A stretch of 64,000 nt of DNA, taken from Aurantimonas manganoxydans SI85-9A1. GTDB taxonomy: Bacteria; Pseudomonadota; Alphaproteobacteria; Rhizobiales; Rhizobiaceae. The stretch's first letter is position 1. Each line of letters starts with the position of its first letter. Location: assembly GCF_000153465.1 (NCBI RefSeq), contig NZ_CH672387.1:2643903-2707902 (forward strand), read 5' to 3'. Shown piece by piece: positions 35,872 through 50,322 of the stretch. The position numbers were made by a program, and so were the translations under genes. Below the pieces are notes generated by a model, which saw only the letters and a program-made list of their open reading frames with translations, was not told the origin of the DNA and searched no databases.

Positions 35872-36876
35872 ATGGCCAACCGCCTTCGCCTCGGCTCGCT
35901 TTTCGCGAGCCTTCTCTTTGTCTTCTCCTTCGTCGCGGTCGACTATGCCGACGCGCGGCGTGGCGGCAGCTTCGGCAGCCGGGGCTTTCGCACCTATCAG
36001 AGCGCGCCGGCGACCAGGACGGCCCCGAGCGCCGCGCCCGTGCAGCGCTCGATGACGCCCGGCCAGGCGACCCAGCCCGGCGGCAGCGCCGCGCAGAGCG
36101 CCGCCGGCGCCCGGCGTCCCGGCCTCTTCGGCGGCATCGGCGGCGGCCTTCTCGGCGGCCTGATGCTGGGCGGCCTGTTCGGCATGCTGATGGGCACCGG
36201 CTTCGGCGGCATGGGCGGCTTCCTCGCCCTTCTGGTCCAGGGCCTGCTGATCGGTCTCGGCGCGATGCTGCTGATCCGCTTCTTCCGCAGCCGCAATCCG
36301 AGCCCGGCCCGTGCCAACGGCGGCGGCCATACCGAGCGCCGCGCCTATGAGGAGCCGACGCAGCCGGCCGGCAATGGCAGCTTCCGCATTCCCTCGATCG
36401 GCTCGGGCGCAGGTCTCGGCGGTGGTAGCGCCGCGACGGGCGCGGCCACCGCGGCGGCCGAACCGTCCGACGAGATCGGCATCACCGACGCCGACCTCGA
36501 CACCTTCGAGCAGAAGTTGCACGAGGTTCAGGCGGCGTTCTCGCGCGAGGATTATGCCGCGCTGCGGACGATCACCACGCCGGAGATCATGTCCTATCTC
36601 GCCGAGGAGCTGTCGGAGAACGCCACGTCGGGCCGCAAGAACGACGTTCTCGACGTCAAGCTCGAGCAGGGCGACATCGCCGAAGCTTGGCGCGAGGGCG
36701 ACACCGAGTATGCCAGCCTTGCCATGCGCTATTCGTCGATCGACGTGATGCGCGACCGGACCACCGGCGAGGTCGTCGAGGGCGACCCGGACACTCCGAC
36801 CGAGACGACGGAATTGTGGACCTTCGTGCGCGACAAGGGCGGCGAGTGGAAACTCTCCGCCATCCAGGAAACCTGA
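35872..36876 (+). CDS. Tim44-domain membrane-associated protein
   Basis: A 334-residue protein from ATG 35872 (MANRLRLGSL). It has a signal peptide or anchor, a low-complexity Gly/Ser/Ala stretch (RGGSFGSRGFRTYQS), glycine-rich membrane helices (GGGLLGGLMLGGLFGMLMG, LALLVQGLLIGLGAMLLI) and a C-terminal Tim44-like domain (DADLDTFEQKLHEVQAAFSREDY...ELWTFVRDKGGEWKLSAIQ). Bacterial members are inner-membrane proteins of uncertain role. A strong terminator follows at 36884. Confidence 0.88.
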   Translation: MANRLRLGSLFASLLFVFSFVAVDYADARRGGSFGSRGFRTYQSAPATRTAPSAAPVQRSMTPGQATQPGGSAAQSAAGARRPGLFGGIGGGLLGGLMLGGLFGMLMGTGFGGMGGFLALLVQGLLIGLGAMLLIRFFRSRNPSPARANGGGHTERRAYEEPTQPAGNGSFRIPSIGSGAGLGGGSAATGAATAAAEPSDEIGITDADLDTFEQKLHEVQAAFSREDYAALRTITTPEIMSYLAEELSENATSGRKNDVLDVKLEQGDIAEAWREGDTEYASLAMRYSSIDVMRDRTTGEVVEGDPDTPTETTELWTFVRDKGGEWKLSAIQET

Positions 36877-36883
36877 TCAGTTA

Positions 36884-36911
36884 CGGGCCGGCATTGCCGG
36901 CCCGTTTTCTT
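36884..36911 (+). terminator. Rho-independent terminator after the Tim44-domain gene
   Basis: A perfect 9-bp stem CGGGCCGGC/GCCGGCCCG with an ATT loop is followed by TTTTCTT. It separates the plus-strand gene from the convergent azlCD pair. Confidence 0.88.
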
Positions 36912-36919
36912 GTGGGGCT

Positions 36920-37216
36920 CTAGAAACCGGCGGCGCGGGCAAAGGCGACCATCGCCGTGCCGATCGCCACGGTGACGATCAGCGGCAGGCGCAGCGCCAG
37001 GACGATGCAGACCAGGATGGCGATGCGCTCGGGCCAGCCGCCGGAGACCAGCGCCGGTGTCACGATGGTCGTCAGCACCGCCGCCGGCACGGCGTTCAGC
37101 GCCGCATCGAGGCGCGGCGGAATGCTGCCGATCCGCGCCAGCAGCAGATGCCCGCCGGTGCGCGTCAGATAGGTCAGACCGCCGGCCAGCAGGATGATCC
37201 ACCAGATCTCATCCAT
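36920..37216 (-). CDS. azlD: AzlD-family branched-chain amino acid exporter subunit
   Basis: A 98-residue protein with three to four membrane helices from ATG 37216 (MDEIWWIILLAGGLTYLTRTGG). The start TYLTR and the central LNAVPAAVLTTIVTPALV are AzlD marks. It forms the small subunit of the AzlCD exporter. The start overlaps azlC by 8 nt. Confidence 0.87.
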   Translation of the reverse strand: MDEIWWIILLAGGLTYLTRTGGHLLLARIGSIPPRLDAALNAVPAAVLTTIVTPALVSGGWPERIAILVCIVLALRLPLIVTVAIGTAMVAFARAAGF

Positions 37217-37931
37217 GACGATCCTCCCCTTGCGCGGGTGCGGCCGCCGGTTTCGGCGGCATGAGGGCGGCGACCGCGATGCCGGCAAGGCCACCCAGCG
37301 TCACGTGCCAGGGCGGCCCGAGGGTCAGATAGACGACGATGGACGCCGCGGCGCTGGTCAGGGCCACCGGATAGAAGCCGCTGCGGGCGCGAAACGTCAT
37401 CAGCAGCGTCAGGAAATAGACCGGCAGGATGAAATCCAGCCCGTAACGCGCCGGATCGTCGATCAGCGACCCGAACACCGCGCCGAGCGCCGACGAGGCG
37501 AGCCAACCGACATACAGCACGCAGCCATAGGCGAAGTAGAAGGTCTTGGTCAGCGGCTGCACGCTGGCGCGCGCCTCGGCCGCGCCGAACACCGGATCGA
37601 CCAGGAAGAAGAAGGCCATCGCCTTCTGCAAGCCGGAGAAGCGATGCAGGTGCCGGCCAACGGAGGCCGAATAGAGCACGTGCCGGAAGTTCAGCGCCAC
37701 GACGGCCAGCAGCACCGACCAGACCGGCGCGCCCAGCCCGATGAGCTGGAGCGCCGCCAGCTGCGAGGCCCCGGCATAGACCGTTGCCGAAAAGCCCATT
37801 GTCTGGGCAAAGCTCAGCCCTTCCGCCGTGGCGATCGTGCCGTAGACCATGCCGAAGGGCACGACGGCGAGGAGCACGGGCAGAAGCTCGCGCAACGCCG
37901 CGCGGATCTCCGATCGGGTGGTCTCGGTCAC
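37209..37931 (-). CDS. azlC: AzlC-family branched-chain amino acid exporter subunit
   Basis: A 240-residue inner-membrane protein with about six helices. LLPVLLAVVPFGMVYGTIATAEGLS, AGASQLAALQLIG and NFRHVLYSASV are the conserved AzlC segments. With AzlD it exports branched-chain amino acids or their analogues. Overlap with azlD implies coupled translation. Confidence 0.9.
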   Translation of the reverse strand: MTETTRSEIRAALRELLPVLLAVVPFGMVYGTIATAEGLSFAQTMGFSATVYAGASQLAALQLIGLGAPVWSVLLAVVALNFRHVLYSASVGRHLHRFSGLQKAMAFFFLVDPVFGAAEARASVQPLTKTFYFAYGCVLYVGWLASSALGAVFGSLIDDPARYGLDFILPVYFLTLLMTFRARSGFYPVALTSAAASIVVYLTLGPPWHVTLGGLAGIAVAALMPPKPAAAPAQGEDRHG

Positions 37932-38047
37932 TGGACACTCGGGGTTTGTGGATGGGCGCGCGCCGATTACTCAGCCCGGCTTATGCTTCTTCGATGCGCT
38001 GCACACAAGCCGTGCCCGGATGCAGGGCGCGTTGCGCCGCTCCCGGC

Positions 38048-38632
38048 TCAGAGCGACGGGTCGAGAATCTGCGCCTCGAACTCGGCCAGCGCGATGGTCC
38101 AGCGATCGAAGGCGTCGTTCAGCTGCGTACGGGTGACCCCGCCGCGCAGCGACAGGTTCAGCTCGACCACCGGGTACTGGTCCTCGGTCTGATACGCCTT
38201 GTGAAACGGATGCGTGCGGTTCCAGGCGTTCAGCGCGTCGAGCGCCACGTCGGGCCGGCCCCAGATGGCGTAGAAGTTCGCGACCTCGCAATCCGTCCCG
38301 TCGGTGCAGTCGAGGAAGAACAGCTGGTAGGCGACGCCGTTGATGATGCCGGTGATGACCGGATCGCCCGTCTCGGTCGTCACGAGCTCGGCCTCGCCAT
38401 AGCCTTGGGCGATGTCGAGGATGGTGTCGGTTTCGTCGGCGCGCAGCATGTCGACAGTCATTTCGGCCGCTTCGGTGCCCGACTTCGCTGCCAGCGACCG
38501 CGACAACAGGCCCGGCTCCTCGTCGACGGCCATCGGAGTCGAGACGGCGGTGGCCGAGACGGCTCCCGCGGAGATGGTGATCAGGGCGACGGCAAGACCG
38601 GTGCGCAAGAGGCGCGGCGGGCAGAGGAGCAT
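38048..38632 (-). CDS. YbjN-domain secreted protein
   Basis: A 194-residue protein from ATG 38632 (MLLCPPRLLRTGLAVAL). It has an N-terminal signal peptide with likely cleavage after the VSATAV region. The folded part has TVDMLRADETDTILDIAQGYGEAELVTTETGDPVI and ALNAWNRTHPFHKAYQ..YPVVELNLSLRGGVT, the pattern of YbjN/bacterial sensory transduction-like proteins (N in W..N, then the LxLxGG strand). Role unknown. Confidence 0.8.
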   Translation of the reverse strand: MLLCPPRLLRTGLAVALITISAGAVSATAVSTPMAVDEEPGLLSRSLAAKSGTEAAEMTVDMLRADETDTILDIAQGYGEAELVTTETGDPVITGIINGVAYQLFFLDCTDGTDCEVANFYAIWGRPDVALDALNAWNRTHPFHKAYQTEDQYPVVELNLSLRGGVTRTQLNDAFDRWTIALAEFEAQILDPSL

Positions 38633-38862
38633 AGGGATTCCTTGTTCGGACGCCGCCAATCTCTGCCTTGTATCAGAGACCTGCAAGCCGCGATCGGCTC
38701 CGCCCTGCGGTTCTGGCGGCGACCGTGGCGGGGATACATCGTGCCAGCCCGGCGGCCCCGACGTCAGCCGCCACGCGCGGTTGCAAACGACGGTTCCCGC
38801 CGCCGCCCGGTCATCACGCCACAGCGCGAGCCTGGACCGGAAATCTTCGCGGCGAATCGCGA

Positions 38863-42120
<3,258 letters not shown>

Positions 42121-42124
<4 letters not shown>

Positions 42125-43806
42125 GCTCCCGCGCCGATGAGCCGGGCAGCGGCTGCGCGGGCCTCGTCGGTCACGGTCTCGCCGGCCAGCATGCGGGCGA
42201 TCTCCTCGCGCCTTCCGTCCTCGCCGATCGGCGCAACGCGGGTGGCCACGCGGTCCTCGCCGGAAGCGGCACTGCCCTTGGAGATCAGGAGGTGGGTCGT
42301 GGCGCGCGCGGCCACCTGCGGGGCATGGGTGACGGCCAGCACCTGCACGTTGCGCCCCAGCCGGCCGAGACGGCGGCCGATGGCGTCGGCCACGGCGCCG
42401 CCGACGCCGGTGTCGATCTCGTCGAAAACCAGGGTGGGCGCCGAGCCGCGATCGGCCAGCGCCACCTTGAGCGCCAGCAGGAAGCGCGACAGCTCGCCGC
42501 CCGAGGCGACCTTCATCATCGAGCCGGCGCGGGTACCGGGATTGGTCTGGACGTAGAATTCGATCTGGTCGATGCCGGCCGCGGACGGGCTCTGGGGGTC
42601 GCTGGTCTGCTCGACGAGGAACGTCGCGCGGTCGAGCTTCAGATCCGGCAGTTCGGCCATGACCGCGCCTTCCAGCAGCCGCGCGGTGGTGCGGCGCTTC
42701 TCCGACAGTTCGGCCGCGGCGCGGTCGAAAAGCCGGCGCTTTTCGGCGAGCTCGGCTTCCAGCTTGCCCATGCGCTCCTCGCCAGCGTCGAGATCGGCCA
42801 GATCGCCGATCATCCGGGCGGTCAGTTCCGGCAGATCGTCGACGGGCACCGAATATTTGCGGCCCGCGGCGCGCAGCGCGAACAGGCGTTCCTCGGTCTC
42901 CTCCAGCGCCCGCGGATCGAACTCCAGCGAGCGCAGCGCCGTCTGCAGCGCCATCTGCGCGTCGGACAGCGCATCGAGCGCCGTGTCCAGCCGGTCGATC
43001 GGCTCGTCCAAAAGGCCCGGCAGCTCGTCGCGCTTGCGGTCGAGACGCTTCAGGAGGCCGGCGAGCTGCGGGATCGGCGAGGACGAGCCGGACAGCTCCT
43101 CATGGGCGTCGTTGACGTCGGTGGCGATCTTCTCGGACCGCATCATCACCTGCCGGCGCTCGGCCAGTTCCTCCTCCTCGCCGGCGATCGGTGCCAGGTC
43201 GGAGAGTTCGTCGACGGAGGAGCGCAGATAGTCGGCCTCGCGGGCCGCCGCCTCGACGCGGGCGCGATGGGTGCGCAGCTCGTGCTCGGTGGCGCGCCAG
43301 TCGGCGTGGGCGCGCGCGACGAACGCCGCTTCCTGCTGCAGCCCGCCATACTGGTCGAGCAGCGTGCGGTGGGCCTGCGGGTCGATCAGCGCGCGGTCGT
43401 CGTGCTGGCCGTGGATCTCGACCAGCGCCTGGCCGACGCTGCGCATCAGGGAGACGCTGGCGGGACGGTCATTGATGAAACCGCGGGTGCGGCCGTCGGC
43501 GGTCTGGATGCGGCGCAGGATCAGATCGCCTTCGCTGAGATCCTGCTCGTCGAAACCGTTGTCGAGAAGGATCGCCCGCACGCCGGCGCCGGACGGCAGG
43601 TCGAAGGCGGCCGTCACCTCGCCCTGCTTGGCGCCGTGGCGCACCAGGCCGCCATCGCCGCGCCCGCCGAGGGCGAGCGACAGCGAATCGAGCAGGATCG
43701 ACTTGCCCGCGCCGGTCTCGCCCGTGAGCACGGAGAGACCCTCGTCGAGGGCAATGTCGAGCCGTTCGATGAGAACGATGTCGCGGATCGAAAGATGAAC
43801 GAGCAT
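42121..43806 (-). CDS. recN: DNA repair protein RecN
   Basis: A 561-residue SMC-like ATPase from ATG 43806 ([18 protein letters not shown]). Walker A is [18 protein letters not shown], the ABC signature [16 protein letters not shown], Walker [13 protein letters not shown], with a central coiled coil. It organises broken DNA ends during recombinational repair. It is on the same strand as bamD and the FAD monooxygenase, overlapping the latter. Confidence 0.96.
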
Positions 43807-44050
43807 GACCGGGATCGTCGGTACTGAACCGCCACCGAAATGGCAATGGCTCGTCAAGATAGTGCGGATCGAAGCCAAGCGCACCGGCTATCGGCGAAAG
43901 CCGCCAGAGGCGTCACCGCGTCCGCGGCGCGCGGCCTGCCGCGCCTGCCCTTGGGCCTGATGACGCAGGTTCCGCAGCCAGGCAGGCCCCGTGCCCGTCT
44001 CAAGCGTCGTCGGGAATGCGGACCGGGGACAAACCCCGGCCCGGTCTGTC

Positions 44051-44932
44051 TCAGGCGCCGGTGATCTTGCGCGCCGCCACGCCGAACCACGACGTCGCAC
44101 TGCCTTCGCGCGGCGACAGGCCATTGGACTGCAGCAGCTGGTAGGAATCGCGGTACCACTGCGAATCCGGGAAGTTCTGGCCGAGCACCGATGCCGCCGC
44201 CTGCGCCTCGCGGGTCAGACCCATGGCGTAATAGGCTTCGGTCAGGCGGGCCAGCGCCTCTTCCACGTGCCGGCTGTCGGAATAGACGTCGACGACATTC
44301 TTGAAGCGGTTGATCGCCGCGACGTATTCGCGCCGCTCCAGATAGTACCGGCCGACCTGCATCTCCTTGCCGGCGAGCTGGTCGCGGGCAATGCGCAGCT
44401 TGGCGCGCGCGTCGTCGGCATATTCGGAATCGGGGTATTTCTCGAACACCTCGCGCATGGCCGCAGCCGCGCGGGCCGCTTCCTTCTGGTCGCGGGTGAC
44501 GTCCGGGATCTGGCGGTAATAGGCCAGGCCCATGATGTACTGGGCGTAGGCCGCCTCTTCGCTGCCCGGATAGAGCGACAGATAGCGCTTGGACGAATTG
44601 ATCGCGGTGTCGTAGTCGCCGCCGCGATAGCTGGCGAAGGCGCTCATCACCAGCGCCTTGCGGGCCCATTCCGAATAGGGATGCTGGCGGTCGATCGCCT
44701 CGAACTTCTTGGTCGCCTCTCCGAGACGGCCGCCTTCGAGATTGGCGAGACCCTGATTGTACAGGACGTCCGGCGGATCGGTCTCGGCGGCGAGCGCGAG
44801 CGCCTCGACGTCGCTGGTGTCCGAACTCATGCAGCCCGACAGGCCGGCGGATGCGAGACCCAGCGCCAGAGCGCCGGTGAGTTTCGCCACCCGCAGTCGG
44901 CGCAAGGCCGGATGGTCGTGCGGATTGCTCAT
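44051..44932 (-). CDS. bamD: Outer membrane assembly lipoprotein BamD
   Basis: A 293-residue lipoprotein from ATG 44932 ([12 protein letters not shown]). Lipobox is LASAGLSGC, followed by TPR repeats ([67 protein letters not shown]). It is an essential part of the BAM complex that inserts beta-barrels into the outer membrane. Its place between lpxC and recN is standard in Hyphomicrobiales. Confidence 0.94.
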   Translation of the reverse strand: MSNPHDHPALRRLRVAKLTGALALGLASAGLSGCMSSDTSDVEALALAAETDPPDVLYNQGLANLEGGRLGEATKKFEAIDRQHPYSEWARKALVMSAFASYRGGDYDTAINSSKRYLSLYPGSEEAAYAQYIMGLAYYRQIPDVTRDQKEAARAAAAMREVFEKYPDSEYADDARAKLRIARDQLAGKEMQVGRYYLERREYVAAINRFKNVVDVYSDSRHVEEALARLTEAYYAMGLTREAQAAASVLGQNFPDSQWYRDSYQLLQSNGLSPREGSATSWFGVAARKITGA

Positions 44933-45108
44933 TCGTGCTGATCCCCCTGCTTTCGAAAGCCCGGCTGTCTTACGCCGCGCCTTTGTCGTCAGCAACGCTC
45001 AAGCCGGTTCAACCCGTCTTTTTTGTGACGCAGCGTCCCGATCGAGTGCACGTCGTCGTGTGCGACACCGGTTTGTCGACCGGACGAGGCGGTTGCGCGA
45101 TACCGATG

Positions 45109-46062
45109 TCAGAGAGTCTGCGGACCGTAGGCGGGCGCCGCGACGGCGACCAGCGGCGCGTGACGGACCGGATCGACCCGGCGCGACGGCGCCTCGACGA
45201 TCTCGTAGGCCCGGCGGTCGGCCAGAAGCGCCTGCAGCGCGAGACCGTTCAGCTTGTGGCCGCCACGATAGGAACGGTAGCAGCCGAGCACGCGGGCGCC
45301 GGCCAGCGCCTGGTCACCCACCGCGTCCAGCGCCTTGTGGCGGACGAATTCGTCGTCGTAGCGCAGGCCGTCCGGGTTGATCACCCGGCCGTCGTCGCCG
45401 ATGACCACCGAATTGTCGAGCGAGGAGCCCAGCGCGGAGCCGGCGGCCCACAGGCGCTCGACATCCTTCATGAAGCCGAAGGTGCGGGCGCGGGACAGGT
45501 CGCGGGCGAAGCGCTCGGCGGTCAGATCGGCCTTGTAGACCTGCCGGCCGATGGCCGGGGTGGCGAAGTCGATCTCGATCTCGAAGCGGGTGCCGTTGTG
45601 GGGCAGATATTCGGCGCGGGCGCCGTTCATCTCGACCGAGACGGGCTTCAGCACGCGCACATAGCGGGCCCGGGCCGACTGGCCGACGACGTCGGCCTCG
45701 CGGATGCCCTTGATGAAGGCGGCGGCGCAGCCGTCCATGATCGGCGTCTCGTGCGCGTCGAGCTGCACGACGACATTGTCGACGCCCATGGCGTAGAGCG
45801 CGGCCATCAGATGTTCAATCGTCGCGACATGGGCGCCGCGCGGATCGCCGACGACGGTCGCCAGATCCATCGGCGCGGCATTGCCGGTCAAGGCCTTGAT
45901 CTCGTGCAGGTAGCCCTGCTTGTCGCACAGGTGGAAGACGATGCCGGTGTTGACCTCGGCCGGAAGCAGGGTGAGCTGGACCGGGAGACCGCTATGGACG
46001 CCAATGCCCTCGAAATAGACCCTGGATCCAATCGTCTGCTGGAACATTCGCACTATCGGCAA
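45109..46062 (-). CDS. lpxC: UDP-3-O-acyl-N-acetylglucosamine deacetylase
   Basis: A 317-residue zinc hydrolase. QQTIGSRVYFEGIGVHSG begins the protein; IEHLMAALYAMGVDN holds the zinc-binding EHxxA motif, and VRHKALDAVGDQALAG the HKxLDxxGD pattern with His and Asp ligands. It carries out the first committed step of lipid A synthesis in the cytoplasm. It lies 250 nt downstream of the ftsZ terminator, so it has its own promoter. Confidence 0.96.
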   Translation of the reverse strand: MPIVRMFQQTIGSRVYFEGIGVHSGLPVQLTLLPAEVNTGIVFHLCDKQGYLHEIKALTGNAAPMDLATVVGDPRGAHVATIEHLMAALYAMGVDNVVVQLDAHETPIMDGCAAAFIKGIREADVVGQSARARYVRVLKPVSVEMNGARAEYLPHNGTRFEIEIDFATPAIGRQVYKADLTAERFARDLSRARTFGFMKDVERLWAAGSALGSSLDNSVVIGDDGRVINPDGLRYDDEFVRHKALDAVGDQALAGARVLGCYRSYRGGHKLNGLALQALLADRRAYEIVEAPSRRVDPVRHAPLVAVAAPAYGPQTL

Positions 46063-46311
46063 CCTTTCCCGCCAGCATCGGCGCGGTGTTCCCGCGGCTC
46101 AGATACCGGCATCCCCGCTCGGGAGCTTCGTCGTCAGTGCTGACCCGCCCCCTCTCCCCCCATGGAGGAATCGGGCCATCCCGCACTCTGCAATTCGTGA
46201 CAAATTCCCTAGACCGAACAGGCCCTTCGACAAAATCACGGTTCGTTACCCGTTGTTACTGCCGCTCCGGGGCCAAAAACTCCAATGCCAGCAATTTCAT
46301 ACGCTTGTCAT

Positions 46312-46342
46312 AAAAAAGGCCCGCCGAACGTGCCGGCGGGCC
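46312..46342 (-). terminator. Rho-independent terminator after ftsZ
   Basis: On the minus strand a 9-bp perfect stem GGCCCGCCG/CGGCGGGCC with a 7-nt loop is followed by six T. It ends the dcw transcript and isolates lpxC. Confidence 0.9.
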
Positions 46343-46368
46343 TTGTGTCAAACCTGCAACGTTGACGG

Positions 46369-47937
46369 TCAGTTCGCCTGACGACGCAGGAAAGCAGGAA
46401 TTTCGAGCTGGTCTTCCTCACTGACGGCGCGCGGCTGCGGGGCCGGACGGGCCGCCGATTCCGCCGCCTGACGGCGGGGTGCGTAGGGGTTCGGCTCGAC
46501 CACGGCGCGACGCGGCTGCTCGGCCGGTGCGTGACGTGCCTCGTGCGGTGCAGCCTCGTCCTCATCGCGGCGCGACAGGCCGGTCGTCAGGCGACGCAGC
46601 AGGCCCATCGGGCCCCGCTCGTCATGGGCGTCGGCCGCCGCACGGCTCTCGATCTCGGCCCGCACATTCGGCGGGAAGTCCTCGACCTGGGGCATGCGCG
46701 GTGCGGCTGCACGCGGCGCCGGCTCGGCGGCCGGGCTGACCTGGGCGATCTCGGCCTCCAGGGCGGCGGTGAAGTCGTCCACCATCTCGGCCTGGGGCGC
46801 CGGAGCGGCTTCGGCATGGACCGGAGCTTCGTAGGCGGGCGCGGCGGCCGGGGCCGGCTGCTGGGCCGCCGGACGCACGGCCGCGGCCTGCGTTTCGGGC
46901 AGTGCACGCGGGGCCGGAGCCGCCGTCGGACGGACCTGGTAGGCTGCGGTCTGCTCGGCCGCTTCCATTTCCGCCTTGTCGATGCCGGTGGCCACGACCG
47001 ACACGCGGATCACGCCTTCCAGATTCTCGTCGAAGGTCGCGCCGAGAATGATGTTGGCGTCGTGGTCGACTTCCTCGCGGATGCGGGTCGCCGCCTCGTC
47101 CACCTCGAACAGGGTCAGGTCACGGCCGCCGGTGATCGAGATCAAGAGGCCGCGGGCGCCCTTCATCGAGGTCTCGTCGAGCAGCGGGTTGGCGATCGCC
47201 GCCTCGGCGGCCGCCATGGCGCGGCCCTCGCCCGACGCTTCGCCGGTGCCCATCATCGCCTTGCCCATCTCGCGCATCACCGAACGCACGTCGGCGAAGT
47301 CGAGGTTGATCAGGCCTTCCTTGACCATCAGGTCGGTGATGCAGGCCACGCCCGAATACAGAACCTGGTCGGCCATGCCGAAGGCATCGGCGAAGGTGGT
47401 CTTGTCGTTGGCGATCCGGAACAGGTTCTGGTTCGGAATGACGATCAGCGTGTCGACGTTCTTCTGCAGTTCCTCGATGCCCTGGTCGGCGATGCGCAGA
47501 CGGCGCTGGCCCTCGAAGTGGAACGGCTTGGTGACCACGCCGACCGTGAGGATGCCCTTTTCGCGCGCCGCACGGGCGACGACGGGAGCTGCACCGGTGC
47601 CGGTGCCGCCGCCCATGCCGGCGGTGACGAAGCACATGTGCGAGCCGAGCAGGTGATCGCAGATCTCGTCGATGGATTCCTCGGCGGCGGCGCTGCCGAC
47701 TTCCGGCTGCGAGCCGGCGCCCAGACCCTCGGTGACGGCGACGCCCATCTGGATGATGCGTTCGGCGCGCGAGGAGCGCAGGGCCTGCGCGTCGGTGTTC
47801 GCGATGACGAACTCGACGCCTTCCAGCCCGGCATTGATCATGTTGTTGACCGCGTTGCAGCCACCGCCGCCGACGCCGAAGACGGTGATGCGGGGCTTCA
47901 GCTCGGTGATGTCGGGCTTCTTCAGGGTAACGCTCAT
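46369..47937 (-). CDS. ftsZ: Cell division protein FtsZ
   Basis: A 522-residue tubulin-like GTPase from ATG 47937 ([15 protein letters not shown]), with GAGG upstream. The nucleotide-binding parts are [15 protein letters not shown], the tubulin signature [16 protein letters not shown], and [22 protein letters not shown]. Residues beyond about 320 form a long, disordered Ala/Pro/Glu linker, then a C-terminal peptide ending [11 protein letters not shown], the tail that binds FtsA and other partners. A long linker is common in alphaproteobacteria. It forms the Z-ring. Last gene of the dcw cluster. Confidence 0.98.
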   Translation of the reverse strand: MSVTLKKPDITELKPRITVFGVGGGGCNAVNNMINAGLEGVEFVIANTDAQALRSSRAERIIQMGVAVTEGLGAGSQPEVGSAAAEESIDEICDHLLGSHMCFVTAGMGGGTGTGAAPVVARAAREKGILTVGVVTKPFHFEGQRRLRIADQGIEELQKNVDTLIVIPNQNLFRIANDKTTFADAFGMADQVLYSGVACITDLMVKEGLINLDFADVRSVMREMGKAMMGTGEASGEGRAMAAAEAAIANPLLDETSMKGARGLLISITGGRDLTLFEVDEAATRIREEVDHDANIILGATFDENLEGVIRVSVVATGIDKAEMEAAEQTAAYQVRPTAAPAPRALPETQAAAVRPAAQQPAPAAAPAYEAPVHAEAAPAPQAEMVDDFTAALEAEIAQVSPAAEPAPRAAAPRMPQVEDFPPNVRAEIESRAAADAHDERGPMGLLRRLTTGLSRRDEDEAAPHEARHAPAEQPRRAVVEPNPYAPRRQAAESAARPAPQPRAVSEEDQLEIPAFLRRQAN

Positions 47938-48064
47938 GGTTCGATCCTCTTTCACGCAGTTCTGGCCGGTTCGCCGCGCGGCCGTTCGTTGGTGACTCTT
48001 CAGCGGCGCGCGGCGCGCACCGATCTCGTTGTTCGCCCGGCCGTCCACGCGGCCGGGTGCGTTG

Positions 48065-49390
48065 TCAAAGGCTGCGTCTCAGCCAGGATCCGATCCGGCC
48101 GGCGCGGGTGTTCTCGTTGAAGGCGACCGTCGCGATGGACGGCGCCGAGACGTTCTCGCGGTGGGCGACCTGCGGGTAGATCAGCAGGCCGACGGCCGTC
48201 GCGAAGGCCGGGCCCTTGCTCGACGGATTCAGTCCCGACACGCCCATCGGCCGGCCGAGCCGGACGTTGCGCTGCAGGATGGTGCGGGCCGTGTCGCCGA
48301 GACCGGCAAGCTGGCTGGCACCGCCGGTGAGGACGATGCGCTTGCCGATGACGTGGCCGAGACCGGACGAGGCCAGCCGGTCGCGGACCAGCTCCAGCGT
48401 CTCCTCGACGCGCGGCCGGATGATCCGCGCGACCAGCGAGCGGGCCACGGTGACCGGCGCGTCGTGGCCGTCCTCCCCGAGTGCGGCGACCTGCACGGTC
48501 TCGCCGTCCTGCATCAGCTCGGTCAGCGTGCAGCCATGCATGACCTTCAGCCGTTCGGCGTCGGCCAGCGGGATGGACAGGCCGCGGGCCAGATCCATGG
48601 TGATGTGCCGGCCGCCCATGGCGACCTGGTCGGCATAGACGAAGCGACCGTTCTGGAAGATCGCGATGGTCGTCGCACCGCCGCCCATGTCGATGCAGGC
48701 CGAGCCCATGGCGGCCTCGTCCTCGACGAGGGTCGACAGCGCGCTGGCATAGGGCGTGGCGACGAAGGCCTCGACCATCAGCTGGGCGCGGTTGACCACC
48801 GCCTCGAGATTGCGCAGCGGCGTTTCCTCGGCCGACAGCACATGCATCGAGGCGCCGAGCCGCGAGCCGGTCATGCCGACCGGATTGTCGAGGCCGCCCT
48901 CGCCGTCCAGCGCCAGATCGTAGGCCATGGAATGCAGCGCCACGCGGCGCTCCTCGAGCGGCACGCGGGCGGCCATGCCGAGGACGCGCTCGACGTCCAT
49001 CCTGTCGATCTCGCCGGATGTGGCGATCTCGGCCGAGCCGCTGTGGCTCTTCAGTCGCCCGGCGGTGACCGAGACGATCAGGGATTCGATGGTCAGGCCG
49101 GCCATGCGCTCGGCGGCATCGACGCACAGACGGATCGACTGTTCGGCCGCGTCGAGATCGACGACGACGCCGGACTTGATGCCGTGCGAACGCTGGTGAC
49201 CGACGCCGATGACCTCGATCGTATGGGTGCGGCCGGGCAGCATCTCGCTGGCCAGGCGCGGCTTCAGGCGCGCGATCAGGCAGGAGATCTTTTCCGAGCC
49301 CACGTCGAGCACCGAGATGATCCGGGCGCGGCGCTTCGGCAATGCCTTGATGCGGGGCAATTCGTCCCCGCCGCGATTGAACAGACTCAT
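48065..49390 (-). CDS. ftsA: Cell division protein FtsA
   Basis: A 441-residue actin-like ATPase. [20 protein letters not shown] is the phosphate-1 motif, [20 protein letters not shown] phosphate-2, and [17 protein letters not shown] the adenosine motif. The C-terminus has the membrane-binding amphipathic helix ([11 protein letters not shown]). It anchors FtsZ to the membrane. The start overlaps the ftsQ stop by 4 nt. Confidence 0.97.
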   Translation of the reverse strand: MSLFNRGGDELPRIKALPKRRARIISVLDVGSEKISCLIARLKPRLASEMLPGRTHTIEVIGVGHQRSHGIKSGVVVDLDAAEQSIRLCVDAAERMAGLTIESLIVSVTAGRLKSHSGSAEIATSGEIDRMDVERVLGMAARVPLEERRVALHSMAYDLALDGEGGLDNPVGMTGSRLGASMHVLSAEETPLRNLEAVVNRAQLMVEAFVATPYASALSTLVEDEAAMGSACIDMGGGATTIAIFQNGRFVYADQVAMGGRHITMDLARGLSIPLADAERLKVMHGCTLTELMQDGETVQVAALGEDGHDAPVTVARSLVARIIRPRVEETLELVRDRLASSGLGHVIGKRIVLTGGASQLAGLGDTARTILQRNVRLGRPMGVSGLNPSSKGPAFATAVGLLIYPQVAHRENVSAPSIATVAFNENTRAGRIGSWLRRSL

Positions 49391-50322
49391 ACCGGCTTGT
49401 CCTTCCGGCTACGCTTGATGAGCTTCTCGCGCTCTTCGAGGGCCGCGTTCCGGCGCACCAGGGCGTCGGGGGTGAGCTTGACGACCATGCGATCGGACAG
49501 CCGCATATCGACGGAGACGATGTCCCGCGACAGAAGTCCGTTCTCCCGATCCATTCTCGCTACCTCGGCCAATGCTTCTACCGGCTGGTCTTCGGGCAAC
49601 AGGACGGACAGGCCGTTCTCCAGTCGCAGATCCCACCGGCGGTCTCCGACGCGAACATACGCCTTGACCCTTGCGCGAAGCTCGGGAAGCACTTCCATTT
49701 CATCGATCAGGGCCGCGGCATGGGTTGCCGCGCCGGCGCCCACGACGATGGGCAGCGCGGCGAAACGGCCGGCCACGAAGGGGACGATTTCCTGCCCCTC
49801 GCGATTGACCACGACGAATTCCCGGCCCTTCTGCCAGACCGCATAGGGGCGGTGTTCGGAAATGCCGATCTTGACGCGGCCGGGGAAGATCTTGGCGACC
49901 GAGGCGCGGTCGATCCAGGGCATCGCCTCCAGCGTCTGGCGCGCCGCGGACGGGTCGAGCGAGATCAGGCTCTGGGAGCCGGTCTGCCACAGCGCCTGCA
50001 GAACGTCGATTTCCGAAGTCTCGGCATTGCCGACGACGTCGATGTCCTCGATCGCGAAGCCCAGCGGCTGGGCGACGGAATCGACCACGGTGACCGTATG
50101 GCCGCCCTGGACGACGCCGTAGACGACCGATGCGCCGACGACGACGGCCGCCAGGCTGCCGAAGCGCGGCAGCGGCAGCTGCGCCACGTCGCCGGCCAGC
50201 GCCGAGATCCGGCGGCCGAAGCGCGCGGTGCGCAGCATCAGCCGGCCGGCGGCACCCGGCCGCGGGTCGTCGTGGTGATCATGATAGGCCCCGTAGGGGC
50301 GCTGGGCGGTCATCGGCGACAT
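49387..50322 (-). CDS. ftsQ: Cell division protein FtsQ
   Basis: A 311-residue bitopic protein. A cytoplasmic N-terminus is followed by a membrane helix ([21 protein letters not shown]). The periplasmic POTRA domain follows ([24 protein letters not shown]...[46 protein letters not shown]), then the beta domain. It scaffolds the divisome with FtsB and FtsL. The start overlaps ddl by 13 nt and the stop overlaps ftsA by 4 nt. Confidence 0.95.
   Translation of the reverse strand: MSPMTAQRPYGAYHDHHDDPRPGAAGRLMLRTARFGRRISALAGDVAQLPLPRFGSLAAVVVGASVVYGVVQGGHTVTVVDSVAQPLGFAIEDIDVVGNAETSEIDVLQALWQTGSQSLISLDPSAARQTLEAMPWIDRASVAKIFPGRVKIGISEHRPYAVWQKGREFVVVNREGQEIVPFVAGRFAALPIVVGAGAATHAAALIDEMEVLPELRARVKAYVRVGDRRWDLRLENGLSVLLPEDQPVEALAEVARMDRENGLLSRDIVSVDMRLSDRMVVKLTPDALVRRNAALEEREKLIKRSRKDKPV

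Noticed and set aside
44000-44060. GC-rich inverted pair (CCGGGG/CCCCGG) downstream of bamD considered as a terminator
   Set aside because: There is no T-run on the relevant strand, so termination is not supported.
46531-49846. Two long plus-strand open frames opposite ftsZ, ftsA and ftsQ
   Set aside because: They mirror the GC-rich third positions of conserved minus-strand genes and show no protein family features.
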